A DNA stretch of 39,140 bases from Zoogloea sp. (GCA_023150125.1 JAKLLM010000001.1:1-39140); one strand, 5' to 3'; positions 22,760 to 31,354 are shown, counted from the stretch's first letter. The notes: generated by a model not told the origin, from the letters alone. Numbers and translations: made by a program.

Positions 22760-22796
22760 GTACGAGCCCTTGTGTCTTCATCACAAGGGCTCGTAC
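22760..22796. repeat. Perfect 15-bp-arm hairpin
   Basis: GTACGAGCCCTTGTG-TCTTCAT-CACAAGGGCTCGTAC. Confidence 0.95.
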
Positions 22797-22802
22797 TCCT
22801 TC

Positions 22803-22858
22803 AACGATAGCTCTTTCCCTTATCACGAGGCCTCGTGATTCGATAAAACGCTATCGTT
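22803..22858. repeat. 56-bp nested palindromic unit, copy 1
   Basis: AACGATAG...ATCACGAGGCCTCGTGAT...CTATCGTT: 8-bp outer inverted repeat enclosing an 18-bp perfect palindrome. Confidence 0.95.
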
Positions 22859-22859
22859 C

Positions 22860-22885
22860 CTTTGATGCGAGGCCTCGAATCAAAG
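22860..22885. repeat. GGCC-centred imperfect palindrome
   Basis: CTTTGATGCGAGGCCTCGAATCAAAG, 13-bp arms with one mismatch. Confidence 0.9.
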
Positions 22886-22902
22886 GTAGAAGGCCGTCTA
22901 CC
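22885..22902. repeat. GGCC-centred imperfect palindrome
   Basis: GGTAGAAGGCCGTCTACC, 6-bp arms around A-GGCC-G. Confidence 0.85.
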
Positions 22903-22907
22903 ACGCC

Positions 22908-22963
22908 AACGATAGCTCTTTCCCTCATCACGAAGCCTCGTGATTCGATAAAACACTATCGTT
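22908..22963. repeat. 56-bp nested palindromic unit, copy 2
   Basis: Same length and architecture as 22803-22858 with three substitutions; offset exactly 105 bp. Confidence 0.95.
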
Positions 22964-22991
22964 CCTTTAGCACGCGGCCTCGTGCTAAAGG
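22964..22991. repeat. GGCC-centred hairpin
   Basis: CCTTTAGCACG-CGGCCT-CGTGCTAAAGG, perfect 11-bp arms. Confidence 0.93.
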
Positions 22992-23007
22992 AACGAGGCC
23001 GCGTACC
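22990..23007. repeat. GGCC-centred imperfect palindrome
   Basis: GGAACGAGGCCGCGTACC, 6-bp arms with one mismatch. Confidence 0.75.
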
Positions 23008-23017
23008 ACGATCACAA

Positions 23018-23031
23018 GGCGGTGTACCGCC
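23018..23031. repeat. Small hairpin at end of array
   Basis: GGCGGT-GT-ACCGCC. Confidence 0.8.
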
Positions 23032-23128
23032 ATCACGCGCACCCGTATCAAGCCGACGTCCGCGCCATTCATGCAAACGGTGCGGCAAGCTGCCGGCCGG
23101 CGGGCACTCACCCTCCCGGTGAGCCCGG

Positions 23129-23998
23129 TTAGGTGGCCGGCGCCGCGCCGCGGGCCCGCCCGACCCGGTTGAGCACCAGCGACAGCAGGATCACCCCGCC
23201 CCCCAGGGCTATCTTCTGCAGATCCGCGTCGCGGTTCCAGATCAGCAGGTTCACCAGCAGCCCCAGCGGCACGTGCAGCTCGTTCATCACCGCCAGCGCG
23301 CCGGCGTCGACGCGGGTGCTGCCCTTCACCCACCAGAACATCCCCAGCGCGGTGGCGAACAGGCCCATCCACACCAGTACGCCCCACTGCAGCGCGGTGT
23401 GTGGCAGCTTGGCCGGGTTGCCGAAGATCAGCCACGAGGGCAGCGCCAGCACCAGCGCGCCGAGAAAAAAGTGGCCGAAGAAGCGGTACAGCGGCACGTC
23501 GGTGACGTGGCGGGCGAGCAGGTGGCGGCACAGCACCTGGCCGGCGGCGAAGGTGGCGTTGGCGAGTTGGAGCAGCAGGAAGCCGGTGAGGTAGTCGCCC
23601 TCCAGGGGCTGGAAGCGGATCGCCACCCCGCCGGCCACCGCCACCAGCGCCGCCAGCAGCGCCCAGGGGTTGAAGCGGCGCGCCAGGGCGTCGTCGAGGA
23701 GGGTCACGTAGATCGGGGTGAGCACCGTGAACAGCAGCACCTCGGGCACCGTGAGCACCGTGAAGCTGCGGTACAGGCACAGGTAGGTGACGCCGAACTG
23801 CAGCGCCCCGGCCAGCCACAGGCCACCCACCAGCCGCGGCGGCAGGCCGCGCCAGCGGGTGAAGGGGATGAACACCAGCGCGGCGATGGCCACCCGCACC
23901 AGCACCGCGAAGTCGCTGTCGACCCGCCCGGCCAGGTATTCGCCGATCAGGCTGAACGAGAAGGCCCACAGCAGATTGACGGTGACGAGGTAAGGCAT
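23129..23998 (-). CDS. EamA/DMT-family transporter
   Basis: MPYLVTVNLLWAFSFSLIGEYLAGRVDSDFAVLVRVAIAALVFIPF; ten-TM-like hydrophobic profile. Confidence 0.85.
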   Translation of the reverse strand: MPYLVTVNLLWAFSFSLIGEYLAGRVDSDFAVLVRVAIAALVFIPFTRWRGLPPRLVGGLWLAGALQFGVTYLCLYRSFTVLTVPEVLLFTVLTPIYVTLLDDALARRFNPWALLAALVAVAGGVAIRFQPLEGDYLTGFLLLQLANATFAAGQVLCRHLLARHVTDVPLYRFFGHFFLGALVLALPSWLIFGNPAKLPHTALQWGVLVWMGLFATALGMFWWVKGSTRVDAGALAVMNELHVPLGLLVNLLIWNRDADLQKIALGGGVILLSLVLNRVGRARGAAPAT

Positions 23999-24220
23999 GG
24001 GGGCGGCGGCTCGGTGGTGACAGGCCGCGGATTATCCTGAAAACCGCCGCCGAACGCTGCAGCAAACCTCGGATGCCGGCGGAACGACAGCCCTCTTCCC
24101 TTTGCTGCCTTCGAAAAGGCTTCATCACCGCAAGCGGTGGAAACAGACCGCCCCGGGGATGCGCCATGTAGGTGCCGGCAATGTAGTCCGGGCGCGGGCG
24201 GCGGTCCGGCGAGGCCTGGC

Positions 24221-25213
24221 TCAGGCCTCCGGCTCTTCCACCTCGGGGGCCGGCGGCGCCTTCGCCTTCGCGTCGGCCTTCGCCTTGGCGAGCTGCGCCT
24301 GGCGCTCGACCCACTCGGCCTCGGGCATCACCGTGACGCGCACCTCGGGCGCCTGGGCGAGGCCGCCGAGGATCACCCCGCGCAGCGGCGAGACGTCCTG
24401 GAAGTCACGCCCCCAGCCGAGGGTGACGTGGCGCAGGTCGGGCTGGATGCCGTTGGTGGGGTCGTATTCGATCCAGCCGTGGCCGGGGCACCACACCGCC
24501 ACCCAGGCGTGGGAGGCGTCGGCGCCGACGAGGCGCGGCTTGCCCGGCGGCGGGTCGGTGAGCAGGTAGCCCGACATGTAGCGTGCCGGCAGGCCGATGG
24601 AGCGCAGCGCGGCGATCATCAGGTGGGCGAAGTCCTGGCACACGCCGCGCTTGCGCTTGAGTACCTCGTGCACCGGGGTGTTCACCTCGGTGGCCTCGGC
24701 GTCGAAGGTGAAGGTCTTGAAGATCAGGTCCATCAGCGCCCTGGCGCCGGCCAGCAGCGGCAACCCGGGCGTGAAGGCCTGCCGCGCGAAGTCGGCGAGG
24801 GCGGCGTCCCGCGGGACGCGAGGCGAGGCGTAGAGGTAGCGCTCGGCATCGAGGCGTTCGCGGCTGTGGGGCTCGGGGCGGTACAGGAAACCTTCGCGGA
24901 CGCGCTCCCAGGGCGGCGAGTCGGCGGGGGCCGGCAGCGTGCGGCGCACCACCGTGACGTGGCTCTCGGCGCGCACCAGCAGGCCGTCATGGGGGGTGTC
25001 GAGGGACAGCCAGGTGACCGGGTTGCCGAAGGCGTCCTCGCCGTGTTCGAGGCGGCCCACGTCGGGCTCGATGGTGATGCCGGCCGACGCGCGCAGCTGG
25101 TGCGGCAGCGCACGCGGGATGAGGTGCAGGAGGTGCTGGGCCAGCGACACCGGCACCCCGCACTGGGGGTACTCGGTCTCGTGGATGACGATGTAGGCGA
25201 CGCTCTGGCTCAT
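24221..25213 (-). CDS. Transglutaminase-like protein with bacterial transglutaminase N-terminal domain
   Basis: RKRGVCQDFAHLMIAALRSIGLPARYMSGYLLT...GADASHAWVAVWCPGHGWIEYDPTNG (Cys, His, Asp triad motifs). Confidence 0.9.
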   Translation of the reverse strand: MSQSVAYIVIHETEYPQCGVPVSLAQHLLHLIPRALPHQLRASAGITIEPDVGRLEHGEDAFGNPVTWLSLDTPHDGLLVRAESHVTVVRRTLPAPADSPPWERVREGFLYRPEPHSRERLDAERYLYASPRVPRDAALADFARQAFTPGLPLLAGARALMDLIFKTFTFDAEATEVNTPVHEVLKRKRGVCQDFAHLMIAALRSIGLPARYMSGYLLTDPPPGKPRLVGADASHAWVAVWCPGHGWIEYDPTNGIQPDLRHVTLGWGRDFQDVSPLRGVILGGLAQAPEVRVTVMPEAEWVERQAQLAKAKADAKAKAPPAPEVEEPEA

Positions 25214-25234
25214 GGTGATGGGCGGGGCGGAGAC

Positions 25235-27760
25235 TTACGCGGCGAAGGTGGCCTGGCGGTTGCCGCCCACGTGGCTGAAGAAGCGCATCGCGAGGCGGTC
25301 GGAGAGCTGCCGGCCGGCGTCGGCCAGGGCCTCCAGGCGGGTGGCGAGGAGGACGCAGGCGGCGTGGCGGTCGGCCTCCGGGGTGCTCGCCTCGAGGCGC
25401 TTCCAGGGGAAGACCTGGATGCCGGCGAAGGCCTGCTCGAACTCGGCCATCCCGAGGGGCGAGCCGCTCTTCTCGAAGCGGCTGAGGTAGTTGCCGGCCA
25501 TGCGCAGCTGGAAGGCCAGCGCGTGGGGGTTGGCCTCGTCCATCGCGAGGAGGTGGATCGCAGGCAGCAGCTCGGGCTGGGCGCGGTAGCGGGTGCGGTA
25601 GGTGATGACCGAGTCGCACAGCTCGAGCAGGGCCTCCACGGCCAGCTCGCGGTTGAGCTGGGAGTCGAGCCCGGTGTAGCGCCGCAGGAAGCGCGCCAGC
25701 GTGCTGGCCAGGTTGTCGAGGCGCTCGAGGCGGCGCCCGACGATGTGCAGGCGCCAGCCCATGTCGCGGGTCATGGTGTCCATCGCGAAGCCCGACAGGG
25801 ACACGAAGGTGGTGAGGGCCTCGTCGAGGAATTCGAGCAGGGCGGAGGTGTCGCTGGCCCGCTCGCGGCAGGCCTCGATCTCGGCCGACAGGCGCTTGAG
25901 GGCGTGCCAGTGGTCGAGGGAGAGGTGCTCGCGGGCCTGGGTGGCGCACCAGCTGAGGCGCTGCAGGTTGGCGGCGAGGCCGTGGTCGGCCCGGCGATCG
26001 AGGACGGCGCGGAAGAGGTCGAGCTCGGCCTTGACCACCGGGCCATCGACGGCCTCCTCGTCGATCAGGCCGGCACCGGCGGCCAGATCGAGCATCACCG
26101 CGAGGGCCCCGGCGCGTTCGGTGCGGCGGCCCTCGGAGAGCCGCGTGAGGGCCAGCCGGGCGAGGCGGGCGACGGCGTCGCAGCGTTCGCTGTAGCGGCC
26201 GAACCAGAACAGGTTCTCGGCCAGCCTCGACGACAGGGTGCCGGTCTCGCCGATCAGGTCGTCGACGCCGATGACGTTCTTGAGCAGGCTGAAGGTGGAC
26301 ACCGGCCCGTCGGAGAGCACCCAGGTGTCCTTGCTGCTGCCGCCCTTCTGCAGCGTGAGGATGCGGGTGTTCTCGACGCCGGCCACCCGCGCCAGCCCGC
26401 CGGGCAGCACGCTGTAGCCTTCGGGGGTGATCGCGGCATAGACGCGCAGGCCCATCGCCCGCGGGCGCAGCTTGCGCCGGTGGCCACCGGCCCACACCGG
26501 GGCGCGGGAGAGCTTGACGAGCTCCTGGGCGACGAACTCGGTGGGGTGGGCCTCGATGCGCGCGGCCAGGGCGTCGAGCTGGTCTTCGGCCAGCCGGTCG
26601 CCGAACAGCACCTCGCTGGAGCGCCCGGGGAAGGTGGGCTTGAGCACCAGGTTGCGCAGGTTGTCGAGCACCTCGGCACGGGCCGGTGCCTCGCCGCACC
26701 ACCAGGTGGCCACCGAGGGCATGGCCAGCTCCTCGCCGAGCAGGTGGCGGCAGATGCCCGGCAGGAAACCCGGCAGCGCCGCCGATTCGAGCAGGCCCGA
26801 GCCCAGCGCGTTGGCCACCAGCACCTTGCCGGCACGCACCGCGCCGAGCAGGCCGGGCACGCCGAGGGCCGAATCGGCGCGCAGCTCTACAGGGTCGCAG
26901 AAGTCGTCGTCGAGGCGGCGCAGGATGGCGTGCACGCGCTTCAAGCCCGACACGGTCTTGAGGAAGACGGTGTCGTCGCGCACCGTGAGGTCCTGCCCCT
27001 CGACCAGCGGGAAGCCCAGGTAGCGGGCCAGGTAGACGTGCTCGAAGTAGGTTTCGTTGAAGGGGCCGGGGGTGAGCAGCACGCTGAGCGGCGGCTCGCC
27101 ATCACTCGGGGCCTGGGCCGCGAGGGCGCGCTGCAGGCCGCGGAAGAAGCCGGCCAGGGTGTGCACCTGCATGTCGCGGAACAGGTCGGGGAAGGCCCGC
27201 GACACGAGCAGCCGGTTCTCGAGGGCGTAGCCGGCGCCCGACGGGGCCTGGGTGCGGTCGGCGATGACCCACCAGCGGCCGTCCGGCGAGCGGGCCAGGT
27301 CGGCGGCGTAGAGGTGCAGGTAGTGGCCGCCGGCCGGCCGGATGCCCTGGCAGGGCCACAGGAAGCCCTTGTGGCCATACACCAGCTCGGTGGGCAGGAG
27401 GCCCTTCTCGAGGGTGGTCTGGGGGCCGTAGAGATCGCCGAGCAGGGTGTCGAGCAGGCGCGCGCGCTGGGCGATGGCGGCGGCGATGCCGCGCCATTCG
27501 TCGGCCGGCAGGATCAGCGGCAGGAGGTCGAGGGACCACGGGCGGCCCGCACCGCGGGGGTCGGCATAGACGTTGTAGGTGACGCCGTTCTGCTGGATGC
27601 CCCGCTCCAGCTGGGCGGCCCGGCCGCGCAGGGTGTCGCTGCCGGTCTCCTCGATGTGGTCGACGAAGGCCTGCCAGTGGGGCCGTACGTCCTCGTCGCC
27701 GATCAGCTCATCGTAGGAGTCGGGCCGGTAGGGGTAGTGGGCAAGGAGTGGGTGGCTCAT
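25235..27760 (-). CDS. Fused circularly permuted ATP-grasp (COG2308/DUF404-DUF407) and alpha-E (COG2307/DUF403) protein
   Basis: MSHPLLAHYPYRPDSYDELIGDEDVRPHW...QNGVTYNVYADPRGAGRPWSLDLLPLIL; C-terminal half SSRLAENLFWFGRYSERCDAVARLARLALTRL alpha-E signature. Confidence 0.88.
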   Translation of the reverse strand: MSHPLLAHYPYRPDSYDELIGDEDVRPHWQAFVDHIEETGSDTLRGRAAQLERGIQQNGVTYNVYADPRGAGRPWSLDLLPLILPADEWRGIAAAIAQRARLLDTLLGDLYGPQTTLEKGLLPTELVYGHKGFLWPCQGIRPAGGHYLHLYAADLARSPDGRWWVIADRTQAPSGAGYALENRLLVSRAFPDLFRDMQVHTLAGFFRGLQRALAAQAPSDGEPPLSVLLTPGPFNETYFEHVYLARYLGFPLVEGQDLTVRDDTVFLKTVSGLKRVHAILRRLDDDFCDPVELRADSALGVPGLLGAVRAGKVLVANALGSGLLESAALPGFLPGICRHLLGEELAMPSVATWWCGEAPARAEVLDNLRNLVLKPTFPGRSSEVLFGDRLAEDQLDALAARIEAHPTEFVAQELVKLSRAPVWAGGHRRKLRPRAMGLRVYAAITPEGYSVLPGGLARVAGVENTRILTLQKGGSSKDTWVLSDGPVSTFSLLKNVIGVDDLIGETGTLSSRLAENLFWFGRYSERCDAVARLARLALTRLSEGRRTERAGALAVMLDLAAGAGLIDEEAVDGPVVKAELDLFRAVLDRRADHGLAANLQRLSWCATQAREHLSLDHWHALKRLSAEIEACRERASDTSALLEFLDEALTTFVSLSGFAMDTMTRDMGWRLHIVGRRLERLDNLASTLARFLRRYTGLDSQLNRELAVEALLELCDSVITYRTRYRAQPELLPAIHLLAMDEANPHALAFQLRMAGNYLSRFEKSGSPLGMAEFEQAFAGIQVFPWKRLEASTPEADRHAACVLLATRLEALADAGRQLSDRLAMRFFSHVGGNRQATFAA

Positions 27761-27826
27761 GGAGGGGCGGTCGGGGGCGATGCGGCGCCCGGCAGCGGGC
27801 AGGTGCGAACGATACGGCACGGCGTG

Positions 27827-27873
27827 ACCGCCGGCAAAGGGCGGTTCGAGCGGGGAGAAGCCCCTCCCCGCTC
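27827..27873. other. Two tandem stem-loops in operon spacer
   Basis: ACCGCC-GGCAAAG-GGCGGT (27827-27845) and GAGCGGGGAG-AAGCCC-CTCCCCGCTC (27848-27873, perfect 10-bp arms) between the DUF2126 gene and ATP-grasp gene. Confidence 0.8.
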
Positions 27874-27889
27874 CGCCGGTGGTGAAGTA

Positions 27890-30800
27890 TCAGCGACGCA
27901 GGTCGAGGGTGAAGGGGAACTCCTTCTCGACCGGCGAGACTTTGAGCTGCGGCTCGCCCGGGGTGTGGCCCATCCGGAAGAAGCGCGCCAGGCGGCGGCT
28001 CTCGGCCTCGAAGGCGTTGACCGGGAAGGTCTCGAAGCTGCGCCCGCCCGGGTGGGACACGTGGTACTGGCAGCCGCCGAGGGAGCGGCCGGTCCAGGTG
28101 TCCACCAGGTCGAAGACAAGCGGCGCGTGGGGCGGGATGGTGGGGTGCAGGCAGGACGGCGGCTGCCAGGCGCGGTAGCGCACCCCGGCCACGTGCTCGC
28201 CGACGGTGCCGGTGGGCTGCAGCGGGATGGTGCGGCCATTCACGGCCAGCAGGAAGCGGTCGTTCGACATGCCCGACACCTTCACCTGCAGGCGCTCCAC
28301 CGACGAGTCGACGAAGCGCACGGTGCCGCCGATGGCCCCCTCTTCGCCCATCACGTGCCAAGGTTCGAGGGCGCTGCGCAGCTCGATGTCGATGCCGCGC
28401 ACCGCGAAGTCGCCGATCTTGGGGAAGCGGAACTCGAGGTGCGGGGCGAACCACTCGGGCTTGAAGGGCAGGCCGTGGGCCTGCATGTCTTCCATCACGT
28501 CGTTGAAGTCCTGCTCGACGAAGTGGGGCAGCAGGAAGCGGTCGTGCAGCTCGGTGCCCCAGCGCACCAGGCGCTCCGGCGCGTAGGGGGTTTCCCAGAA
28601 GCGGGCCAGCAGGCCGCGCAAGAGGAGCTGCTGGGCCAGCGACATGCGCGCGTGGGGCGGCATCTCGAAGGCGCGCATCTCGACCAGGCCGAGGCGGCCG
28701 GTGGGGCCGTCGGGCGAGTAGAGCTTGTCGATGCAGAACTCGGAGCGGTGGGTGTTGCCGGTGACGTCGATCAGCAGGTTGCGCAGCAGGCGGTCGATGA
28801 GCCACGGCGGCACCGTCTCGCCGGCCTTGGGGAACTGGCGGAAGGCGGTCTCGATTTCATACACCGAGTCGTTGCGCGCTTCGTCGATGCGCGGGGCCTG
28901 GCTGGTGGGGCCGATGAAGAGGCCCGAGAACAGGTAGGACAGGCTGGGGTGGTTGTGCCAGTAGGAGATCAGGCTGCGCAGCACGTCGGGACGCCGCAGG
29001 AAGGGCGAGTCGGACGGCGTGGCGCCACCCAGCACGAAGTGGTTGCCGCCGCCGGTGCCGGTGTGGCGGCCGTCCACCATGAACTTCTCGGTGGTGAGGC
29101 GGGAGTAGTGGGCCGCTTCGTAGAGGTGGGTGGTGCGCTCGACGAGCTCTTCCCAGTTGCTGGCGGGGTGGATGTTGACCTCGATCACGCCGGGGTCGGG
29201 GGTGATCCGGAAGTGGGTGAGGCGCGGGTCGGAGGGCGGCTCGTAGCCTTCGATGACCACCGGCATGCCCAGATCCTCGGCGGTGGCTTCGATGGCGGTG
29301 ACGAGCTCGAGGTATTTCTCGAGGCTGGCCAGCGGCGGCATGAAGATGTGCATCGTGCCGTTGCGCGGCTCGGCGCACATGGCGGTGCGCACGATCCAGT
29401 CGGCCGACTGGAAGGGCTGCGGCTGGCGGTCGGTGGGGCTGAGCTTGCCGGCCTCCTGGGCGGCCTTGAGGGCTGCGGCGGCGCGGGCGGCGGCCGAGGT
29501 GCCGAAGCCGGGCTCGTCGTCGCGGAGGGCATTGACCACCGCGGTCTGGCCGCCCGGCAGCTGGCGGCGGATGGCCTGGTAGGCGGGCAGCGGTTCGAGC
29601 TGCTGGTGGGCGTCGGGCGGATTCACATAGGGGTAGTCGCCCTTCGTGACCCAGGGCTGGGAGTCCAGCGGCAGGCGGTAGCCCAGCGGCGAGTCGCCGG
29701 GGATGAGGTAGCAGCGCTCGTCGCGCAGGAACCACGGGCCGGTCTCCCAGCCGCCGGTGTAGGCGTTGAGGGCCACCGGCAGCACGTAGCCGACCGGGTT
29801 GGGCAGGCCGTATTCGTACACGCGGCGGATGCGGTCGCGCTCGAGGGGGTCGTCGAGGCGGGCGTCGAAGGGGTCGACGTTGCCCGGCAGGCGGCGCTCG
29901 CGCCACAGGTAGTAGAAGGCGTCTTCATACGCCGGGAAGACGCGGCGGCGGTCGAGCTGGAGCCGCGCGGCGACGCCGGCGAGGAAGGTGTGGGCCTTGT
30001 CGGCCTTCACGTCGCCGGGGGCGGAGGCGTCGGCGATGAGGTCGGGGTTGAGCCAGATCGGTTCGCCGTCCTTGCGCCAGAAGCAGGTCAGCGACCAGCG
30101 CGGCAGCTGCTCGCCCGGGTACCACTTGCCCTGGCCGAAGTGGGCCAGGCCCTGGGGGGCGTACTTGTCGCGCAGGCGGTGGTAGAGGTCTTCGGCGCGG
30201 ATGCGCTTGGTGGGGCCCATCGCCTCGGTGTTCCATTCGGCGCCGTCGGGGTCGTCGATGGACACGAAGGTGGGCTCGCCGCCCATCGTGAGGCGCATGT
30301 CGTGGGCGTCGAGGTCCACGTCGATGCGGTGGCCTAGGGCTTCGATCTCGGCCCACTGCTCCTCGGTGTAGGGCTTGGTGACGCGCGGCGCCTCGAGCAC
30401 GCGGGTGACCTTCATGTGGTGCTCGAACTCGCACTCGCACTCGTCGATGAGGCCGGACACCGGCGCCGCGGAGGACGGGTCGGGCGAGGCGGCCAGCGGG
30501 ATGTGGCCTTCGCCGGCGAACAGCCCGGAGGTGGGGTCGAGGCCGACCCAGCCGGCGCCGGGGAGGTACACCTCGGTCCAGGCATGGAGGTCGGTGAAGT
30601 CGACCTCGGTGCCGGAGGGGCCGTCGAGGGATTTGACGTCGGCCTTCAGCTGGATCAGGTAGCCGGATACGAAGCGCGCGGCCAGGCCCATGTGGCGCAG
30701 CAGCTGGACCAGCAGCCAGGCCGAGTCGCGGCACGAGCCGGTGCGCTTGGTGAGGGTCTCCTCGGGGGTCTGGACGCCCGGCTCCATGCGGATCACGTAG

Positions 30801-31270
30801 CCGATGTGCTGCTGCAGGTCGGCGTTCACCTTGACCAGGAAATCTACGCTTCGCATCGTCTCGCGGGGGATGCTGGCGAGGTAGTCGGCGAAGGCCGGGG
30901 TGGCCGGCTCCTTCAGCAGGAAGGGGGCGAGCTCGTGGGCGAGGGTCTTGTCGTAGCTGAAGGGGAAGTTCTCGGCCTCGGGCTCGAGGAAGAAGTCGAA
31001 GGGGTTGATGACCGACATCTCGGCCACGAGGTCGACCTCGACGCTGAACTCGGTGACCTTCTCGGGGAAGACCAGGCGCGCCAGGTAGTTGGATTGCGGG
31101 TCCTGCTGCCAGTTGATGAAGTGGGGCTTGGGCAGGACGCGCAGGGAATACGAGAGGATCCGGGTGCGGCTGTGGGGCGCCGGGCGCAGGCGGACGACCT
31201 GCGGCCCGACGTTGATCGGGCGGTCGTACTTGTAGGAAGTCAGGTGATTGAGGGCTACGTGGATGGTCAC
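27890..31270 (-). CDS. Large transglutaminase/DUF2126 protein
   Basis: MTIHVALNHLTSYKYDRPINVGPQVVRLRPAPHSRTRILSYSLRV; KRTGSCRDSAWLLVQLLRHMGLAARFVSGYLIQL; DLHAWTEVYLPGAGWVGLDPTSGL; long C-terminal DUF2126-like region (1126 aa). Confidence 0.9.
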   Translation of the reverse strand: MTIHVALNHLTSYKYDRPINVGPQVVRLRPAPHSRTRILSYSLRVLPKPHFINWQQDPQSNYLARLVFPEKVTEFSVEVDLVAEMSVINPFDFFLEPEAENFPFSYDKTLAHELAPFLLKEPATPAFADYLASIPRETMRSVDFLVKVNADLQQHIGYVIRMEPGVQTPEETLTKRTGSCRDSAWLLVQLLRHMGLAARFVSGYLIQLKADVKSLDGPSGTEVDFTDLHAWTEVYLPGAGWVGLDPTSGLFAGEGHIPLAASPDPSSAAPVSGLIDECECEFEHHMKVTRVLEAPRVTKPYTEEQWAEIEALGHRIDVDLDAHDMRLTMGGEPTFVSIDDPDGAEWNTEAMGPTKRIRAEDLYHRLRDKYAPQGLAHFGQGKWYPGEQLPRWSLTCFWRKDGEPIWLNPDLIADASAPGDVKADKAHTFLAGVAARLQLDRRRVFPAYEDAFYYLWRERRLPGNVDPFDARLDDPLERDRIRRVYEYGLPNPVGYVLPVALNAYTGGWETGPWFLRDERCYLIPGDSPLGYRLPLDSQPWVTKGDYPYVNPPDAHQQLEPLPAYQAIRRQLPGGQTAVVNALRDDEPGFGTSAAARAAAALKAAQEAGKLSPTDRQPQPFQSADWIVRTAMCAEPRNGTMHIFMPPLASLEKYLELVTAIEATAEDLGMPVVIEGYEPPSDPRLTHFRITPDPGVIEVNIHPASNWEELVERTTHLYEAAHYSRLTTEKFMVDGRHTGTGGGNHFVLGGATPSDSPFLRRPDVLRSLISYWHNHPSLSYLFSGLFIGPTSQAPRIDEARNDSVYEIETAFRQFPKAGETVPPWLIDRLLRNLLIDVTGNTHRSEFCIDKLYSPDGPTGRLGLVEMRAFEMPPHARMSLAQQLLLRGLLARFWETPYAPERLVRWGTELHDRFLLPHFVEQDFNDVMEDMQAHGLPFKPEWFAPHLEFRFPKIGDFAVRGIDIELRSALEPWHVMGEEGAIGGTVRFVDSSVERLQVKVSGMSNDRFLLAVNGRTIPLQPTGTVGEHVAGVRYRAWQPPSCLHPTIPPHAPLVFDLVDTWTGRSLGGCQYHVSHPGGRSFETFPVNAFEAESRRLARFFRMGHTPGEPQLKVSPVEKEFPFTLDLRR

Positions 31271-31317
31271 GGGAGACTCCGTTATCAGTGCGGCAAAATA
31301 GGTTGGCCATACGCGTC

Positions 31318-31333
31318 AGCAAGTTTCGAGCCA
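31318..31333 (-). promoter_or_regulatory. Candidate sigma-54 (-24/-12) promoter
   Basis: Minus strand TGGCTCGAAACTTGCT: GG-N10-GC spacing and match to TGGCAC-N5-TTGC. Confidence 0.6.
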
Positions 31334-31354
31334 GCATTAAAGGCCCGAAAAATT

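Noticed and set aside
22803-22963. CRISPR-like repeat-spacer array
   Set aside because: Only two 56-bp copies with internal palindromes, the 49-bp 'spacer' is itself palindromic, and no cas genes are present.
24137-30337. 2066-aa plus-strand ORF
   Set aside because: Antisense to three well-supported genes; low-complexity Gly/Ala/Val/Arg/His translation typical of the antisense frame in high-GC coding DNA.
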